A stretch of DNA of 64,000 nt, from contig NZ_CP046703.1 of the NCBI RefSeq assembly GCF_009873495.1, positions 1,116,001-1,180,000 of the forward strand, in the 5' to 3' direction. How positions within the stretch are numbered: position 1 is the first letter of the stretch; each line of letters starts with the position of its first letter. This document shows positions 9,799 through 19,091 of this stretch, piece after piece. Below the pieces are notes generated by a model. That model was not told where the DNA came from, did no database searches, and was given only the letters and a program-made list of their open reading frames with translations. The translations under genes were made by a program, and so were the position numbers. This DNA comes from Nostoc sp. ATCC 53789. Its GTDB lineage: Bacteria > Cyanobacteriota > Cyanobacteriia > Cyanobacteriales > Nostocaceae.

Positions 9799-9852
9799 GG
9801 GGACAAGGGGACAAGAGGTGAGAATTTGAAACAAGTCTTTCCCCTTGTCCCC
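9799..9852. terminator. Putative bidirectional terminator hairpin
   Basis: GGGGACAAGGGG (9799-9810) is perfectly complementary to CCCCTTGTCCCC (9841-9852), with a 30-base loop. It lies between two convergent genes inside a G-rich then C-rich stretch (9768-9880). The position suits a shared transcript end. The long loop and absence of a clean T-run keep confidence moderate. Confidence 0.55.
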
Positions 9853-9880
9853 AAGTCCTCTTGCCCATACCCCATGCCCC

Positions 9881-12280
9881 TCATCCCTTTTGCCCAACCA
9901 AAAAATAAGTTGTCATTTTCCCTTTCCCTTTAACTTCAATTTCGCCCCGCTTTTGAAATAAAAATTCGTTACACAATGACTTATAAGTATCTTCTGTAAC
10001 CTGGATTTTACCAGCAATACCTTGAGATTCCATGCAGCTAGCGATGTTTACCGTGTTTTCCCATAGATTGCAAGTAAATTTGTTGAGGTCAATTACTCCC
10101 GCTACTACGGAACCACTATGGATGCCAATACGGATGTTGAAGTTTTGGTTATTTTCAGTATTAAATAGAGCGATCGCAGTTTGGATATGTAGTGCCATAA
10201 GAGCGATCGCTTGAGCATGATCTGGACGGTGTGTAGGTAAGCCACCAACTACCATATAAGCATCGCTAATGTTCTTGATTCTCTCTAAACCATATTGTTC
10301 GGTGAGGCGATCAAAAGTTGAGAAAATCGAGTTAAGTAAGTTTACCACTTGAATTGCACTCATAGAAGCAGCAATTTCGGTAAAGCCGACAATATCTGCA
10401 AATAAAACTGTGATATCAGCAAATTCTTCAGCAATGTTAGCTGATTCTTCTTTCAGTTCCTTGGAGATTGCGGTTGGCAAAATATTCAGCAATAAACGTT
10501 CGGTTTCTTCCTGCTGATAACGTAGCGCTTCTTCTGCTGCTATTCGCTGGGTGACATTGCGAAATATGCCACGAACTGCAACTGGATGACCTTCGGAAAA
10601 TTTACAGTTAATATTACCTTCTAAAAAAATTGTTTGACCATCTTTAGTAACGAATGCCGCTTTCACTTGATCGAACTTTTCTCCTGACAGTACGCGATAA
10701 AACCTTTGCCAACATTCTTGTTTAAACTCTGGATGTATAATATCGAAAATGGTCATATTGGCAATTTCAGCTTCGCTATATCCTAAAGTTTCTTGCCATG
10801 CAAGATTGACATACAAAAAACGACCATAGACATTGACAGATTGAATCAAGTCATTAGCATTTTCAAATAAATCCCGATAGCGTTCTTCGCTTTCTATCAG
10901 AGCATCTTCTGCTTGTTTGCGTTTGATAAACTGGGCGATTTGGCTACCAATAGAACCCATCATTTTCAATAGGTCTTTATCTTTTGGTTGTACGTCACGG
11001 CTAAAGAAAACCATCACTCCTAAGATTTCACTATCGTCTAAGATAGGGAAACCAAAGGCTGCGTGCAATCCAGCTTCAGCCGCAGGTTGCGATCGCCTTG
11101 TGTCTCCATCTTCTGTGATATCTTTAATCCACAAGGGCAAACGTCTAATCCAAATTCGACCAGGTAAGCCAATACCGGGAGTATAGGTAGTTTGCCAGGT
11201 GATTGCCTTAAACTCTCGCACAGAAATTACTCGACTTGACCAAATTTCCACACACCTTAATATTGCATTGATGCTGTGTCCCTGTACAGAAGTGCCAATA
11301 TATTGACTTGGTGCCCAAAGTTCACCTAAATGCCATCCCAAGTTCTGACAAATCGACTGCAAAATTTGCGGAATTGCCTGCTTTACACTCTGGGATTCTG
11401 ATAATATGCGAGTGATAGCATACTGGGTACTTGTACGCTGTTCTCGGTATTGTCGAGCCGTAATATCCCGACCAATGTAGACAATATCTTCTAATCCTTG
11501 TATTTTTTTCGGAATTACTGAACAAGAAAAAGCAATCAACCACTTTTCTCTAGTTTTAGTTCGACAAACTACCTCTAAATTCTGAAAATTTTGCCGAAAA
11601 TAATAATTTTTAAAAATTGATTCTATTAAAAAATGGTCGTCATCCATTATCAGAGATAGTGGACGATTAATTAATTCTTCTTCACTAAAACCAAATAATT
11701 CTTGAGCAGCATTATTTACTCTTTTAATATTGCCTTTGCTACTAGTTATTAACAAAGCATCTGGCATTGAATTAATAATTTTTTCCATATAAGTATTGTA
11801 TGCTGTTAAAGCATCCTTTCGCAGTTTTTCTTCATAAGTTTGTTGTGCTAAATTTTGCTTTAAAATAAATTTGTTTGTAACATCTTCAATGAAAACGATT
11901 AATTTATTTCTAAATTTATTTTCATTGTGATTGCCGATAATATATATATTCATGTATATATATTTCTGATTTGAACGTCGTCCAATTGCTTCTAAATCAA
12001 ATAGTTGCTGCTCTCCTCGCAAAATAGCTTGCAAAATCTTTTCAAGTCCGATAAACTCAGGAAAACTTAGCCGGATATCTTTTCCCTGGATCACCTCTTC
12101 AGGACTATCTGCAAACCGTTGCACTTGCTCTGATTTATTTATAATGCAAAAATGATCATCCAGTTCCAAATGTTCAAATTTATCTGGTAATGAAGGTTTG
12201 TTGAAAATCCGATCTAGTAGTTGGTCTTTCATTGTATTTTTATAAAAAAACTTGATATTTATCTTTAATAGGAAGAGCAA
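9881..12280 (-). CDS. PAS-PAS-GAF-PAS class III cyclase, altered active site
   Basis: A 799-residue signalling protein of the cyanobacterial Cya type. Order: PAS-like region (about 40-140), PAS (165-275), GAF (290-450), PAS (465-585), then the cyclase domain (600-795). The metal-binding aspartates D629 (FADIVGFT) and D673 (SDAYMVVGG), lysine K669 and asparagine N745 are kept. The adenine-reading aspartate of the YDLWGDTVN motif is N738 here, and the transition-state arginine of NIASRM is C749. Glycine to serine in ISDAYM is a further change. The protein may have little cyclase activity, or may use another substrate or act only as a sensor partner. Residue 17 is an alternative start. Confidence 0.87.
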   Translation of the reverse strand: MLFLLKINIKFFYKNTMKDQLLDRIFNKPSLPDKFEHLELDDHFCIINKSEQVQRFADSPEEVIQGKDIRLSFPEFIGLEKILQAILRGEQQLFDLEAIGRRSNQKYIYMNIYIIGNHNENKFRNKLIVFIEDVTNKFILKQNLAQQTYEEKLRKDALTAYNTYMEKIINSMPDALLITSSKGNIKRVNNAAQELFGFSEEELINRPLSLIMDDDHFLIESIFKNYYFRQNFQNLEVVCRTKTREKWLIAFSCSVIPKKIQGLEDIVYIGRDITARQYREQRTSTQYAITRILSESQSVKQAIPQILQSICQNLGWHLGELWAPSQYIGTSVQGHSINAILRCVEIWSSRVISVREFKAITWQTTYTPGIGLPGRIWIRRLPLWIKDITEDGDTRRSQPAAEAGLHAAFGFPILDDSEILGVMVFFSRDVQPKDKDLLKMMGSIGSQIAQFIKRKQAEDALIESEERYRDLFENANDLIQSVNVYGRFLYVNLAWQETLGYSEAEIANMTIFDIIHPEFKQECWQRFYRVLSGEKFDQVKAAFVTKDGQTIFLEGNINCKFSEGHPVAVRGIFRNVTQRIAAEEALRYQQEETERLLLNILPTAISKELKEESANIAEEFADITVLFADIVGFTEIAASMSAIQVVNLLNSIFSTFDRLTEQYGLERIKNISDAYMVVGGLPTHRPDHAQAIALMALHIQTAIALFNTENNQNFNIRIGIHSGSVVAGVIDLNKFTCNLWENTVNIASCMESQGIAGKIQVTEDTYKSLCNEFLFQKRGEIEVKGKGKMTTYFLVGQKG

Positions 12281-12376
12281 AAAAGGATATTTCAGGGTGT
12301 AAGAAGAAAAAATTCCAATTAAATTCCAATTAATTATTACTATATAACAGCATAACTCTGTCGATAACTCAGAAAT

Positions 12377-13923
12377 GTAAGGATTCAGGTCTAAACGAGA
12401 GGAATTAAAGAAGGGGTCTGCACAGAAGAGTTAACCATCGCTTTGATAGCTTGGTCAAAAAACTCAATTACAGAGCGTCCTTGACGGCGACAAGTTTGTA
12501 TAACAGTCAATAAATTAGCAGTATCTTGGAATCGCTTCATAGAACGAGAACCACCACTGACTTTTCGTTTTGTGACTGCTAAACGTAATGTTCGTTCTGC
12601 TAAATTATTATCAGGGGGTATGTCCGGGTGGTCTAAGAAATACCACCATTGATGAGCTTTATTACGTAAGGAGCGTAAAAGTTTACCAGCTTCTCCTCCA
12701 GCTTTATCAATCCATGAATGAATGGAAGATTCAACTTTTATTTTAAACTCGGATGCCCAACTCCAGAACTCATCAATGTTTTTAGTTTGTTGGAAGAGAG
12801 CATAGTTTTTAAAACCTTCATCTATCAGGCTGACAAATGCTGACCCAATCTCTTTGTTATTCAAGCCAGGAATTAAGATGAGTTTCTTGAAGTGACGGCG
12901 TAAATGCGCCTGACATTTCTGTTGGGCTTTCACCGGATAACCGTTATAAGCACTAAAGTCATCAGAACTGAGTACACCAGAGTAACTTGAACCCAAAATT
13001 GCCTCTAATTCGGCGCGAGAACGAGTATCAGCCGCATGAAATAAAGCGAAATCGGTATTGGCAAAAATCCATAACCATTCTTTTACCCCTTTGATTACCC
13101 AAGGTGTTTCATCCGAATGGATATTCGGCTGGGTTTGTTTTATCCACTCTTTAAGGTTGTCAATACTTTGAGCTACGGCACCATCTATTCGTTCATTTGT
13201 GGCTACTAAAGTCCCGACTCCAATTTCTATTTCACCCAGTTCCCACAACAATTCTTGTTGTTTCTCGTATGGTAAATGCCCGTAATTATTTATCCATCCC
13301 AAGAAAGCTTGCAGTCTGATTCCTATATCTTGTCCCGGTACTATTTCTGGCGACCAGTCTGCTGTTTGTTTTGACCCACACTCGCTGCAAATACAGGTAT
13401 GTCTTTGATATTCTACGATTTCGATAGGTCTTTCTACCAACTGTGCTACTTGCTGGGTTTCTATTTTTATTGGTTCGTTACTGAATTCCTTTTGACCACA
13501 ACAAAAACACACTTGCGGTCTTAATATCTCAAACCTATCTACTCTCCCAAAACCCTTTCTCGTTTTTCCCCGATGTCCTGGCTGTCCTCCTGGTTTCCGT
13601 TTTGGCGTTTCACTCTCCCCTGCTTCATCTTCAAGTTTTTTCTCGGTTTTTTTGAGGATGTCTGCCGACGGTGGTTTTGATGATGTTGTGCTGTCTAAGT
13701 CTCTACTAACTTTGAGTTTCTCTATTACAGATTCTAGTTCTATTACTCTGGATTTTAGCTGTTCTATAGCTTTTGCCTGCTCCATAAGCATCTCTACCAG
13801 TTGCTCTTTCTCCAACTGTTTTAGGGTTTCAGTGTCTAGTTTTAGTGGCAGGTTTTTTTCCATAATTGCTATATTCTGCTTCCCCTACCACACTTGTCAA
13901 TACCCCAGCACCTGAATCCTTAC
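12377..13923 (-). mobile_element. IS66-family insertion sequence, single-gene type
   Basis: The 1547-bp element has perfect 14-bp terminal repeats, GTAAGGATTCAGGT at 12377-12390 and its complement at 13910-13923. IS66 ends begin with GTAA. The 8-bp target TCAGAAAT is duplicated at 12369-12376 and 13924-13931, the length usual for IS66. Only the TnpC-type transposase is present; the helper genes tnpA and tnpB are missing, as in the single-gene IS66 subgroup. The element landed between genes. Confidence 0.93.
12391..13863 (-). CDS. IS66-family transposase (TnpC type)
   Basis: This 490-residue transposase has the full IS66 plan. An N-terminal leucine-rich coiled coil (about 10-55) is followed by SSKPPSAD and KPGGQPGHRG (90-99), a zinc-finger region with C119/C122 and C159/C162, and the DDE core. 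Acidic residues are D251 in HSDETPW, D301 or D302 in SSDDFSAYNGY, and E423 in NNLAERTLRL. The frame is unbroken and its stop codon abuts the terminal repeat, so it looks active. Confidence 0.93.
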   Translation of the reverse strand: MEKNLPLKLDTETLKQLEKEQLVEMLMEQAKAIEQLKSRVIELESVIEKLKVSRDLDSTTSSKPPSADILKKTEKKLEDEAGESETPKRKPGGQPGHRGKTRKGFGRVDRFEILRPQVCFCCGQKEFSNEPIKIETQQVAQLVERPIEIVEYQRHTCICSECGSKQTADWSPEIVPGQDIGIRLQAFLGWINNYGHLPYEKQQELLWELGEIEIGVGTLVATNERIDGAVAQSIDNLKEWIKQTQPNIHSDETPWVIKGVKEWLWIFANTDFALFHAADTRSRAELEAILGSSYSGVLSSDDFSAYNGYPVKAQQKCQAHLRRHFKKLILIPGLNNKEIGSAFVSLIDEGFKNYALFQQTKNIDEFWSWASEFKIKVESSIHSWIDKAGGEAGKLLRSLRNKAHQWWYFLDHPDIPPDNNLAERTLRLAVTKRKVSGGSRSMKRFQDTANLLTVIQTCRRQGRSVIEFFDQAIKAMVNSSVQTPSLIPLV

Positions 13924-13931
13924 TCAGAAAT

Positions 13932-14535
13932 CATAAGTTAGGAATAACAATTGGTAATATTACATCACTGATTAATAATTACCTTAGCTGTGGTTTCAAA
14001 TGTTTGCTCAGAAGACAAGTTTGTCTAATCATGATTTGTAGAAGTTGTTAATACTCCGTTTTTTTAATGATATTAATATTAATTTATCAAATATGAGATT
14101 TTCATGACTTAACTAATTGTAGTTGAGCGAAAACGGCTACGAGTAAGCTTTTGATTTGATTAATCAGAATTAAGTAAGCATCAATAATATATGTTATATC
14201 TTTTGGAGGATTGACAATTGAATAAAGTTTTGTTTTCAGCAGTTTATACTCAAGAACGTAGTTTATAAGCGATCGCCAGTTTAACAAAACCACTCGCAAT
14301 ATGCTTAAGTTCAAGTTTTAATACCCTTCTAAGCCTTGTCGTTACCCACATCTGGGGATATGACATTTCTCTAAAGAGGACTAGTATTTAGATGATTTCA
14401 GTCCACTTAAATGGACTTTGGCTATCAGCCTTGCACTTCAGTTTAGGGTGGGATGTCGAGCAAGTGCGATACTTTAAAAAGTATAAAAAATTATTCTGTA
14501 ATATAATAAATTGTGCTTTTTATTAAATATCGTTT
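13932..14535. other. Intergenic stretch with one palindrome, no supported gene
   Basis: 604 bases. Short frames exist on both strands but show no family resemblance. AGTCCA-N6-TGGACT at 14400-14417 forms a small hairpin of the kind dispersed in Nostoc genomes. The last 70 bases before the glycanase are AT-rich and presumably hold its promoter. Confidence 0.55.
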
Positions 14536-15699
14536 ATGCCTTATCGCAGAAAATTTTTAAAAAGAGCAGGATACACAACCCTTTCTGCCTTATTGACTAT
14601 GGGGTTTTTACAAAAGGATAGGCAGAAGGAAGATGGTACCACAAATGCTGCTACGGCAAATTATCTAAGTGCAAGCGCAAATGTCAATTCTCCCCTCCGA
14701 CAATTAGCAGCAGCCAAAGGAAAGCGTTATGGCGCAGCAGTTTCTAGTGAATTTTTGCTACAAGAGAAGGGTTACGCTGACCTAATTGCTCGTGAATGTT
14801 CGATAGTGACACCAAATGGTGAATTAAAATGGAACGCCACTGAACCACAGCCAGGAAAATTTACTTTTGAGTCAGCAGATGCGATCGCTGGTTTCTGCCA
14901 AAAGCATAATATACAATTGCATGGGCATACCCTTTTCTGGCACATGGGAAAACCAGACTGGCTACCTTATCCTCCCACTCTTAAAATGCTCGAACGCCAT
15001 GTTAAAGGAGTTATGGGGCATTATCGCAATAGCCCTGTTTTAAAGTCTTGGGATATTGCCAATGAAATTATCGCTGATAGTGAAAATGAAACTGATAATC
15101 CTACCTACGGTTTGCGTAAAGGGGTAAAACGAGAATTAATTCGAGATTTGTTTTTAATTGCGGCTTCAGTTGATAGTAGCAAGAAATTTTACCTCAACGA
15201 TTTCGGCATCGAAGGCGCTACATGGAAATCAGATCGTTTCTTAAAAATGGTCGAATACCTGAAGAATAGTGGCGTTAAAATTGATGGTGCAGGTATCCAA
15301 TCACATCTATGGTTTTCTACTGCTTATGGTTTTGACCAAAAAGGATTTAATTCTGTCTTAAAACGGCTTAATAATCTTCAAGTTAAACCAATAATCACAG
15401 AATTAGATATTATCATTGATGCCCCACTGCCTGATAGTATCAAAAAGCTAGACCAGATGGTAGCCGACAGTTACAAGCGATATCTTGACCTCTGCTTTGC
15501 GGGTGGAGTTGATACTGTAATTACATGGGGAATTACCGACCGTCATACCTGGATACGTCATCCCGACTGGATGCCAGGAAAAACCTTTAGAAACAATCCA
15601 AGTATCTGGAAATTCCTGCGTCCACTTCCCTTCGATGAAAACCTGCAACCTAAACTTGCTCGCAACGCTATTGCCCAGGCTTTTCAGCAAGCAACTTAA
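14536..15699 (+). CDS. GH10 endo-1,4-beta-xylanase-like glycanase, Tat-exported
   Basis: A 387-residue GH10 glycoside hydrolase. The N-terminus YRRKFLKRAG followed by a hydrophobic segment is a twin-arginine signal, so the enzyme should be exported folded. GH10 marks are GHTLFWH (130-136), the acid/base glutamate in SWDIANE (E177) and the nucleophile in ITELD (E289), with GAGIQSH between. The family cuts beta-1,4-xylan or related chains with retention of configuration. The gene faces the end of a ten-gene exopolysaccharide operon, so the natural substrate may be the cell's own sheath or capsule rather than plant xylan. That is inference. Confidence 0.88.
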   Translation: MPYRRKFLKRAGYTTLSALLTMGFLQKDRQKEDGTTNAATANYLSASANVNSPLRQLAAAKGKRYGAAVSSEFLLQEKGYADLIARECSIVTPNGELKWNATEPQPGKFTFESADAIAGFCQKHNIQLHGHTLFWHMGKPDWLPYPPTLKMLERHVKGVMGHYRNSPVLKSWDIANEIIADSENETDNPTYGLRKGVKRELIRDLFLIAASVDSSKKFYLNDFGIEGATWKSDRFLKMVEYLKNSGVKIDGAGIQSHLWFSTAYGFDQKGFNSVLKRLNNLQVKPIITELDIIIDAPLPDSIKKLDQMVADSYKRYLDLCFAGGVDTVITWGITDRHTWIRHPDWMPGKTFRNNPSIWKFLRPLPFDENLQPKLARNAIAQAFQQAT

Positions 15700-15886
15700 T
15701 ACTTCACCCAGACGTAAATAGCACTTTTAAATGTTATTCTCAACGAAGTATGTGGAGATATTATTCATCATTTACGATGATGAGATATAAAGTGTCTTGA
15801 AGTAATTAATGATTAAGCCTTAATACAGTATTTCATAAATTCGTGACAAGTTGAGTGACGTACTGGTGAGGCTTGGCGAAACTCAA

Positions 15887-16711
15887 TCAGGCTACAAACT
15901 TGTGGAATCTTGTAGTGAGAAATAGCAGCATTCTATTTTTTTTTTGTTGGCTTGGCATACTCCAAATTTCTCGTAAAAATAGTGTAGCTACAAACCAAGG
16001 CTCAAGCAAGTAACGTCTCCAAAGTCTTTTCGGTTCAGATAACAAGCGATACAACCATTCCAAGCCAACTCTTCCCATCCAGCGAGGAGGAGTAGGCACT
16101 ACTCCTGCTACATAGTCCATACAGGCTCCACTAGTCAAAATAGTGTTGGCATAAATATATTCCAGATTTTCCGAAATCCAATGCTCTTGGCGTGGCATAC
16201 CCATCCCCACCATTAATACATGAGGTTTGTAAGCATTAATTGCAGCCAGAGTAGCGAGATTTTCTTCACTATCTTTATCCATATCAATATAACCATGAGC
16301 GCAAGCAATCTGTAAACCAGGAAATTTCTCGCGCAAAATACTTGCTCCTTGTTCCGCCACTCCTGGCTTTGAACCTAAATAGAATACACGCCAGTCTTTA
16401 TTAGCGGCTTCTGCCATCAGAGGCCATACCCAGTCAGCATAGGTTACTCTTTGTTCTCGTTTCATTGGAAAACCTAACAACTTTCCAATAAACAATAGAG
16501 GCATACCATCAATATGGATATATTCAGCCTTGGCATAAAACGCTTGCATTTTTGGATCGTTATGAAAGAGATAAAGACTATGCAAGTTGTGATTAGCAAT
16601 AATCCATTTCTCGCTTTTCTCAATAGATTCTTCAATTAATAAATTTAACTCTGGGATAGAGAGTGCATCAACTTTAACACCAAGAAGTTTATAAGAAAAT
16701 CGATTTTTCAT
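15887..16711 (-). CDS. WecG/TagA/CpsF-family glycosyltransferase
   Basis: 274 residues. The family adds N-acetylmannosamine-type sugars to lipid-linked intermediates at the inner membrane. Diagnostic stretches are HIDGMPLLFIGKLLG, the VTYADWVWPLM segment, VGMGMPRQEHWISE and GACMDYVAGVVPTPPRWMGRVGLEWLYRL, all typical of GT26. It is the last gene of the leftward exopolysaccharide operon. The exact sugar cannot be read from sequence. Confidence 0.88.
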   Translation of the reverse strand: MKNRFSYKLLGVKVDALSIPELNLLIEESIEKSEKWIIANHNLHSLYLFHNDPKMQAFYAKAEYIHIDGMPLLFIGKLLGFPMKREQRVTYADWVWPLMAEAANKDWRVFYLGSKPGVAEQGASILREKFPGLQIACAHGYIDMDKDSEENLATLAAINAYKPHVLMVGMGMPRQEHWISENLEYIYANTILTSGACMDYVAGVVPTPPRWMGRVGLEWLYRLLSEPKRLWRRYLLEPWFVATLFLREIWSMPSQQKKNRMLLFLTTRFHKFVA

Positions 16712-16854
16712 GACTTAAAAAATTTTTATTTTTAGAATTATGAGAGTTAATTTCAGAAGAAAGGCGATTATTTAAATATTTCAAATCTTCAATACTAAAA
16801 AACTTAAATTTAATTTTTTTAGACGGATATATTCTTTGAAATAAATAAATTTAA

Positions 16855-18006
16855 CTAAGAACAACTTACTTCCATGATAATTTGCGCGATGTTCTGCGCT
16901 CTTGCATTCCAAGAATATTTCTCTGTAATTAAAGTATATGCTGTATCTACAATTGATTGATATTTATCAAAATTTGAAGCTGCATCTAGCACTGTATTAG
17001 CGACTTCTTCAGTAGAGTATCCTGTTACTAAAAGATGTTCTAAGTGCCGGAATTCTTCTAAACCTCGCAATCCTTCTGGTGTTGATACAACTAATTTTCT
17101 ACTAGCGAAATAATCTAACGCTTTATTACGAGCGCCACCTGCTACTGCTTGCTTAGAGAATGGCAGCAAAGCAATATCTGCATATTTAACATGTTTAACA
17201 AAATCCTCTCTTTTAGGTAAAAATCCCAAAAAAGAAATATTAGAAGGTATTGGTTCTGAAATATCACTGCTATCTCTACCTATAACAACAAAATGTATTT
17301 TCTCCTGATGATTTTCAATATGTTTAGCAATCTGAATAGTCATTGACACAGACATATCATTACTTGGAAACTGAAATGTTTTAGGAGCAATAAGAACCAC
17401 TATTTTTGCTGGTCTAAATGCTTGATAAGGGTCTTGGCTCAAAAATAATTCAGTATTTAGTAAGTCTTCAGTAACTCCATTCCCGATACTATAAATCTGC
17501 TGTGGAGTTTTACCATACCACTGGGAAATTAGTTTAGGAATTGAGTCGCCTGCTGCAATAATTGGACTACCAGAAAATATCAGAATTCCCTGAGCAATAT
17601 ATGTCTTAATGCATTGTACAAACTCCTTGAAAGGATTGGCAACCGAAAACAAGCGCATCCAATATTCATACGCCGAAAATGTATGAAAATCTAAGATAAG
17701 AGAGGATTTTCTGCGTTTTCTAAGCCTCAACGAAATCAAAGCAGCTAATCCAGGTAAAGTTTCTTGAGCATAAACGATATCTGGACAAAACTCATCGATA
17801 CATTTTTCTATAGTTTGAATATATGACTTTAGGCTTCTTGAGCCAATAGAAATAGAAGGTGCATAATTAACAGATGAACAATCTAATCCTAGCTGAAAAA
17901 CATCAAAATATCTAGTTAGATATTGTCCTAGATAAAAAGGTCTAGTAAATGCACCAAATGGTTGACTAGAATCAAGTGTTGAGACAATTAGTAAACGTTT
18001 GCCCAT
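16855..18006 (-). CDS. Glycosyltransferase, GT4-like
   Basis: 383 residues with a two-lobed GT-B appearance. The N-terminus starts KRLLIVSTLDSSQPFGAF, as in group 1 glycosyltransferases. IVVLIAPKTFQFPSNDMS marks the start of the C-terminal lobe, and VKYADIALLPF plus GGARNKALDYFASRKLVVSTPEGLRGLE form the nucleotide-sugar region. It would transfer one sugar during repeat-unit assembly. It lies in the operon between WecG/TagA-like and GT2 genes. Donor and linkage are unknown. Confidence 0.8.
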   Translation of the reverse strand: MGKRLLIVSTLDSSQPFGAFTRPFYLGQYLTRYFDVFQLGLDCSSVNYAPSISIGSRSLKSYIQTIEKCIDEFCPDIVYAQETLPGLAALISLRLRKRRKSSLILDFHTFSAYEYWMRLFSVANPFKEFVQCIKTYIAQGILIFSGSPIIAAGDSIPKLISQWYGKTPQQIYSIGNGVTEDLLNTELFLSQDPYQAFRPAKIVVLIAPKTFQFPSNDMSVSMTIQIAKHIENHQEKIHFVVIGRDSSDISEPIPSNISFLGFLPKREDFVKHVKYADIALLPFSKQAVAGGARNKALDYFASRKLVVSTPEGLRGLEEFRHLEHLLVTGYSTEEVANTVLDAASNFDKYQSIVDTAYTLITEKYSWNARAQNIAQIIMEVSCS

Positions 18007-18121
18007 AATCTATTGATGATTTGAATATTTAAAGAATTGATTGTTGAAAATACATTTTTTCACTTATTTAGATAGCTATGAATTATCCAAATATCATTAG
18101 TTAATCATCCTGGCAACAGAA

Positions 18122-19015
18122 TCAAACTTCTGAGTTACTTTGGTTAATATCTTCAGAAAATGTGGGAGAAATTGCCAAATTTTTGTAACCAATAATTGCT
18201 CTTATATAGGGTAAAAACCAATAAAATATCCATAACGGCCCAGAGTGTCTGATACAAAATATAGTCCAGGGTTTTAATGGAAATCCTTTAATTTGCAACG
18301 CCTTTTGTAAGCGCTGTAATATACTTAAATTAGTATCTACCCAACTGTTACGGATAGAGTTTTTAGTACAAGTACCAATATATCCAGGAGATACCCATAT
18401 TTGACAACCCAATTTACGCGCTCTGAGGGCATAATCTAAATCTCCTAAACTGTGAATAAAAGCTGTATCAATATTGCCAACTTTTACAGCAACAGTTTTA
18501 GGGATTAGTACACAGTTACCATACATAGCATCGCATTTTTGAATAACCGAACTTGGTTCTAAAAATTCAAATTTGTTAGAATACCACTTTTTAGATTTTA
18601 CTGCTCCTCCATAGGTTGCTTTTCCTGTCATTGGGTCTTTAGTTGAACCAACTACAATGGAGTCTGGATAACCTTGTGCAGTCAAATCTTGATGAATCTG
18701 TAATAATTTGCTGACAGCATTGGGTTCTAGAAATGTGTCATCATTCAACCATAGATAATAATCATATTGATTCTTTATCGCCTCATCAAAGGCAAGATGC
18801 ATTCCTCCCACCCAAAATAAATTACCATTACCCTGAAGAATATGTACGTCTGGATATTCTGCTTTAATAGCTTGTGCAGTCCCGTCAGAGCTACCATCAT
18901 CAGTTAGGTAAACATCACAATGATGTTTTTGCTCATATAAAGTATGTAGACAGGCAAGAGTTGTATTTCGCCTGTTATGACAGGTCATAACTACAGCTAT
19001 ATTTGCTTTTTTCAT
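18122..19015 (-). CDS. GT2-family glycosyltransferase
   Basis: About 297 residues with a GT-A fold. VVMTCHNRRNTTLACLHTL opens the protein, DDGSSDGTAQAI and the DxD-like WLNDDTFLEP bind the nucleotide sugar, and YGNCVLIPKTV with GDLDYALRARKLG completes the rhamnosyltransferase-like pattern. The start is taken at the ATG at 19015 because GAGGT stands 7 bases upstream. A start at 19057 would add 14 residues with no ribosome site. Confidence 0.85.
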   Translation of the reverse strand: MKKANIAVVMTCHNRRNTTLACLHTLYEQKHHCDVYLTDDGSSDGTAQAIKAEYPDVHILQGNGNLFWVGGMHLAFDEAIKNQYDYYLWLNDDTFLEPNAVSKLLQIHQDLTAQGYPDSIVVGSTKDPMTGKATYGGAVKSKKWYSNKFEFLEPSSVIQKCDAMYGNCVLIPKTVAVKVGNIDTAFIHSLGDLDYALRARKLGCQIWVSPGYIGTCTKNSIRNSWVDTNLSILQRLQKALQIKGFPLKPWTIFCIRHSGPLWIFYWFLPYIRAIIGYKNLAISPTFSEDINQSNSEV

Positions 19016-19091
19016 CTTATTTACCTCACGTAATTTATATGGAAATGAGCAATACAAATAATAAAGCTATACGTAATTATTTCCATTACGT

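Noticed and set aside
11936..11965. TA-rich run as a regulatory element
   Set aside because: It lies inside the cyclase coding frame and encodes part of the first PAS-like region.
690..13923. Composite transposon bounded by the IS4 and IS66 elements
   Set aside because: The two elements belong to different families and each has its own target duplication, so they inserted independently.
14102..14314. 70-codon minus-strand frame before the glycanase
   Set aside because: No family resemblance and biased AT-rich composition; I could not support a four-helix-bundle reading that I considered.
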